From the NCBI GenBank assembly GCA_027022775.1, contig JALVXO010000263.1, positions 1-6,365 of the forward strand: 6,365 nt of DNA, read 5' to 3'. This stretch comes from Campylobacteraceae bacterium. Lineage in GTDB: Bacteria; Campylobacterota; Campylobacteria; Campylobacterales; Sulfurovaceae. This document shows positions 5,608 through 6,365 of this stretch, piece after piece. Made by a program: the position numbers and the translations under genes. Each line of letters starts with the position of its first letter. The stretch's first letter is position 1. The notes beneath the pieces were generated by a model. That model searched no databases, had not been told where the DNA came from, and saw only the letters and a program-made list of their open reading frames with translations.

Positions 5608-5761
5608 GAGAGTGCGCAAAAAGTTAAAAATTTCTTTAAAATTACCAATTTCAGTCATTCTAAGCATAGCAAAGAATCTCGATATAACGGCAGTAAATAT
5701 ATTCTTCGCTTTGCTCAGAATGACAGTATTGGCAATTTTTTTGGACTTTTTGCGCACTCTC
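5608..5761. mobile_element. MITE-like inverted-repeat element, no coding capacity
   Basis: Perfect 17-bp terminal inverted repeats, GAGAGTGCGCAAAAAGT (5608-5624 and its complement at 5745-5761), bound a 154-bp unit. A nested pair of 24-base arms (5654-5677 and 5701-5724) pairs at 21 of 24 positions. Between the two, AAAATT(A/G)CCAAT also pairs, so nearly the whole unit folds back around a loop of about 23 nt. The left side has about 9 extra AT bases. TTTC occurs just outside both ends (5604-5607, 5762-5765), a possible 4-bp target duplication but of low complexity. The inner arms are a version of the GTCATTCTGAGC...GAAGAATCTC palindrome that is dispersed in many bacterial genomes and appears as spurious VILS-AKN/LRMT peptides. 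It has no transposase, so any movement would be in trans. Confidence 0.68.
5654..5724. repeat. Nested dispersed palindrome (GTCATTCT...AGAATGAC type)
   Basis: The arms 5654-5677 and 5701-5724 begin and end with GTCATTCT and AGAATGAC, and share the AGC-N-AGC-AAGAAT core with three mismatches. The loop is 5678-5700. The three mismatches suggest an aged copy, whereas the surrounding 17-bp terminal repeats are unmutated. Confidence 0.65.
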
Positions 5762-5803
5762 TTTCTGCACGAAATGACAGGATGCATTTCTTTTTTCAAC
5801 TTT

Positions 5804-5838
5804 GAGCTTTATGCTTTAAGCTCTATACTCTTGGCTCT
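5804..5838. repeat. Degenerate 7-bp tandem repeat (NNGCTCT type)
   Basis: Five heptads are seen: GAGCTTT, ATGCTTT, AAGCTCT, ATACTCT and TGGCTCT. The CTCTTGGCTCT at 5828-5838 is identical to 4310-4320 in the other repeat-bearing spacer. Confidence 0.6.
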
Positions 5839-5842
5839 TAGC

Positions 5843-5859
5843 GTGCGGCATGGCCGCGC
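5843..5859. repeat. GC-rich hairpin GCGGC-ATG-GCCGC
   Basis: GCGGC (5845-5849) and GCCGC (5853-5857) form a 5-bp stem around a 3-nt loop, extendable by a G-T and a G-C pair. The same stem with a TTT loop occurs at 4280-4292, also close to NNGCTCT heptads. It stands out in an AT-rich background and has no T-tract on either side. Confidence 0.5.
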
Positions 5860-5863
5860 CTAC

Positions 5864-5884
5864 ACCCTTTATCCTTCACCCTTA
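5864..5884. repeat. 7-bp tandem repeat, ACCCTTA type
   Basis: ACCCTTT, ATCCTTC and ACCCTTA form three heptads ending 4 bp before the pckA stop. Read on the minus strand (TAAGGGT, GAAGGAT, AAAGGGT) they resemble the TTAGGAT units at 5417-5437 in inverted orientation. Confidence 0.55.
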
Positions 5885-5888
5885 ATTT

Positions 5889-6365
5889 TTAAAGCTGCGG
5901 TCCTGCAAGGGAGTAATCAAATTCACTGCCGTTATCGTTATATCTTTTAAAATTCTCTATAAACTGTCTGGCAAGTTCTCTTACTGTTTTTTCAAACTCC
6001 TCTTCGCTATCCCAGCTGTTTTTAGGGTTTAAAATTGAATTATCTGTAATGCCCTCTAACGATTTAGGGAATTGCAGGTTAAACACTTCTAAAGTTTCAA
6101 ACTCTGCATTATTGATAGAACCGTTTAAAATGCCATTAATACAAGCTCTAGTATCTTTAATGCTCATTCTTTTGCCCTGGCCGTTTAAACCGGTATTTAC
6201 AAGGTAAACATTCACCCCGTGCTTATCTATCTTTTCACCTAAAAGTTTTGCATATACTGTAGGGTGCAGCGGCAAAAATGCTTCGCCAAAGCATGCGCTA
6301 AATGTTGTAACAGGCTCTTTAATGCCGCGCTCTGTTCCTGCAACTTTAGCGGTATATCCGCTTAA
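5889..6365 (-). CDS. pckA: Phosphoenolpyruvate carboxykinase (ATP), C-terminal part (5' end outside window)
   Basis: This cytoplasmic enzyme converts oxaloacetate and ATP to PEP, CO2 and ADP, linking the TCA cycle to gluconeogenesis. The 158 visible residues, open to the window edge, correspond to the end of a protein of about 530 residues. The first visible stretch contains LSGYTAKVAGTERG, whose Arg is a substrate-phosphate contact in E. coli PckA (Arg333). It is followed by TTFSACFGEAF, LPLHPTVYA, the VNTG segment, and GKRMSIKDTRA (about 65-75), which forms part of the adenine-binding region. The NTG-LNGQ-GKR loop is short, as in E. coli PckA. No initiation codon is visible; the TTG at 6275 codes for the Leu of FLPLHP and is internal. 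The gene is intact to its TAA and ends in SLAGPQL, comparable to the AAGPKL of E. coli. Confidence 0.95.
   Translation of the reverse strand, partial: LSGYTAKVAGTERGIKEPVTTFSACFGEAFLPLHPTVYAKLLGEKIDKHGVNVYLVNTGLNGQGKRMSIKDTRACINGILNGSINNAEFETLEVFNLQFPKSLEGITDNSILNPKNSWDSEEEFEKTVRELARQFIENFKRYNDNGSEFDYSLAGPQL

Larger units (their letters stand above)
5339..5888. other. 550-bp gene-free, repeat-rich intergenic region
   Basis: This lies between the starts of the acyP operon and the end of pckA. From left to right it holds the acyP promoter and palindrome, a heptad array (5417-5437), and an AT-rich stretch with a 12-bp palindrome TGAATTAATTCA (5535-5546). A 154-bp inverted-repeat element (5608-5761), a second heptad array (5804-5838), a GC-rich hairpin (5843-5859) and a third heptad array (5864-5884) follow. 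Open frames exist on both strands across the inverted-repeat element, but they consist of its chance translation and lack proper ribosome binding sites, so no gene is called. No U-tract terminator for pckA is evident. Confidence 0.7.

Noticed and set aside
5599..5950. Overlapping open frames on both strands across the inverted-repeat element (66 and 112 residues)
   Set aside because: Both translate the two arms of the palindrome and give the VILS-AKN and LRMT-type peptides that arise by chance from this repeat. Neither has a convincing ribosome binding site, and the longer one runs into the end of pckA antisense.

Overview
The window is AT-rich and densely coded, almost entirely on the minus strand. 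It looks like the chromosome of a member of the Campylobacterota (former Epsilonproteobacteria). The reasons are an AcnB-type aconitase and an ATP-dependent PEP carboxykinase in a lysine-rich, low-GC background, AGGAG-type ribosome binding sites, and a promoter with an extended -10 but no clear -35. The phylum is an inference from protein style; the genus cannot be fixed by eye.

Layout, left to right. Positions 1-161 (+) hold the last 52 codons of a sensor histidine kinase. It converges on acnB (184-2763, -), and a short hairpin sits between the two stop codons. A 142-bp gap upstream of acnB carries its ribosome binding site and an operator-like set of TTTGATA repeats. Next comes a tightly coupled pair on the minus strand: a family 6 (hypoxanthine-type) DNA glycosylase (3725-4207), whose TGA stop directly abuts the TTG start of apaH (2906-3724). 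A 146-bp spacer with a branched inverted-repeat structure and heptanucleotide repeats (4208-4353) separates this pair from a second minus-strand operon. That operon is acylphosphatase (5060-5338), a 69-residue Cys-rich protein (4849-5058), and a four-helix DUF4149-like membrane protein (4354-4839). It has a good promoter and a palindrome just upstream. The right end holds the last 158 codons of pckA (5889-6365, -), preceded by a 550-bp stretch without genes.

The gene-free stretch 5339-5888 is the most unusual part. It contains a 154-bp inverted-repeat element (5608-5761) with perfect 17-bp terminal repeats. Nested inside is the palindromic sequence whose chance translation (VILS-AKN ... LRMT) is seen as spurious small proteins in many bacteria. 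On both sides lie degenerate 7-bp tandem repeats, and a short exact sequence (CTCTTGGCTCT) is shared with the spacer at 4208-4353.

How the genes relate: acnB and pckA belong to central carbon metabolism (citrate/isocitrate interconversion; oxaloacetate/PEP interconversion). apaH and the glycosylase both concern nucleotide and DNA quality. The acylphosphatase operon has no clear joint function. I see no phage genes, CRISPR array, transposase, tRNA or rRNA. There is no convincing new multi-gene system here; the items worth a second look are the intergenic repeat elements, the two candidate operators, the small Cys-rich protein and the glycosylase-apaH coupling.
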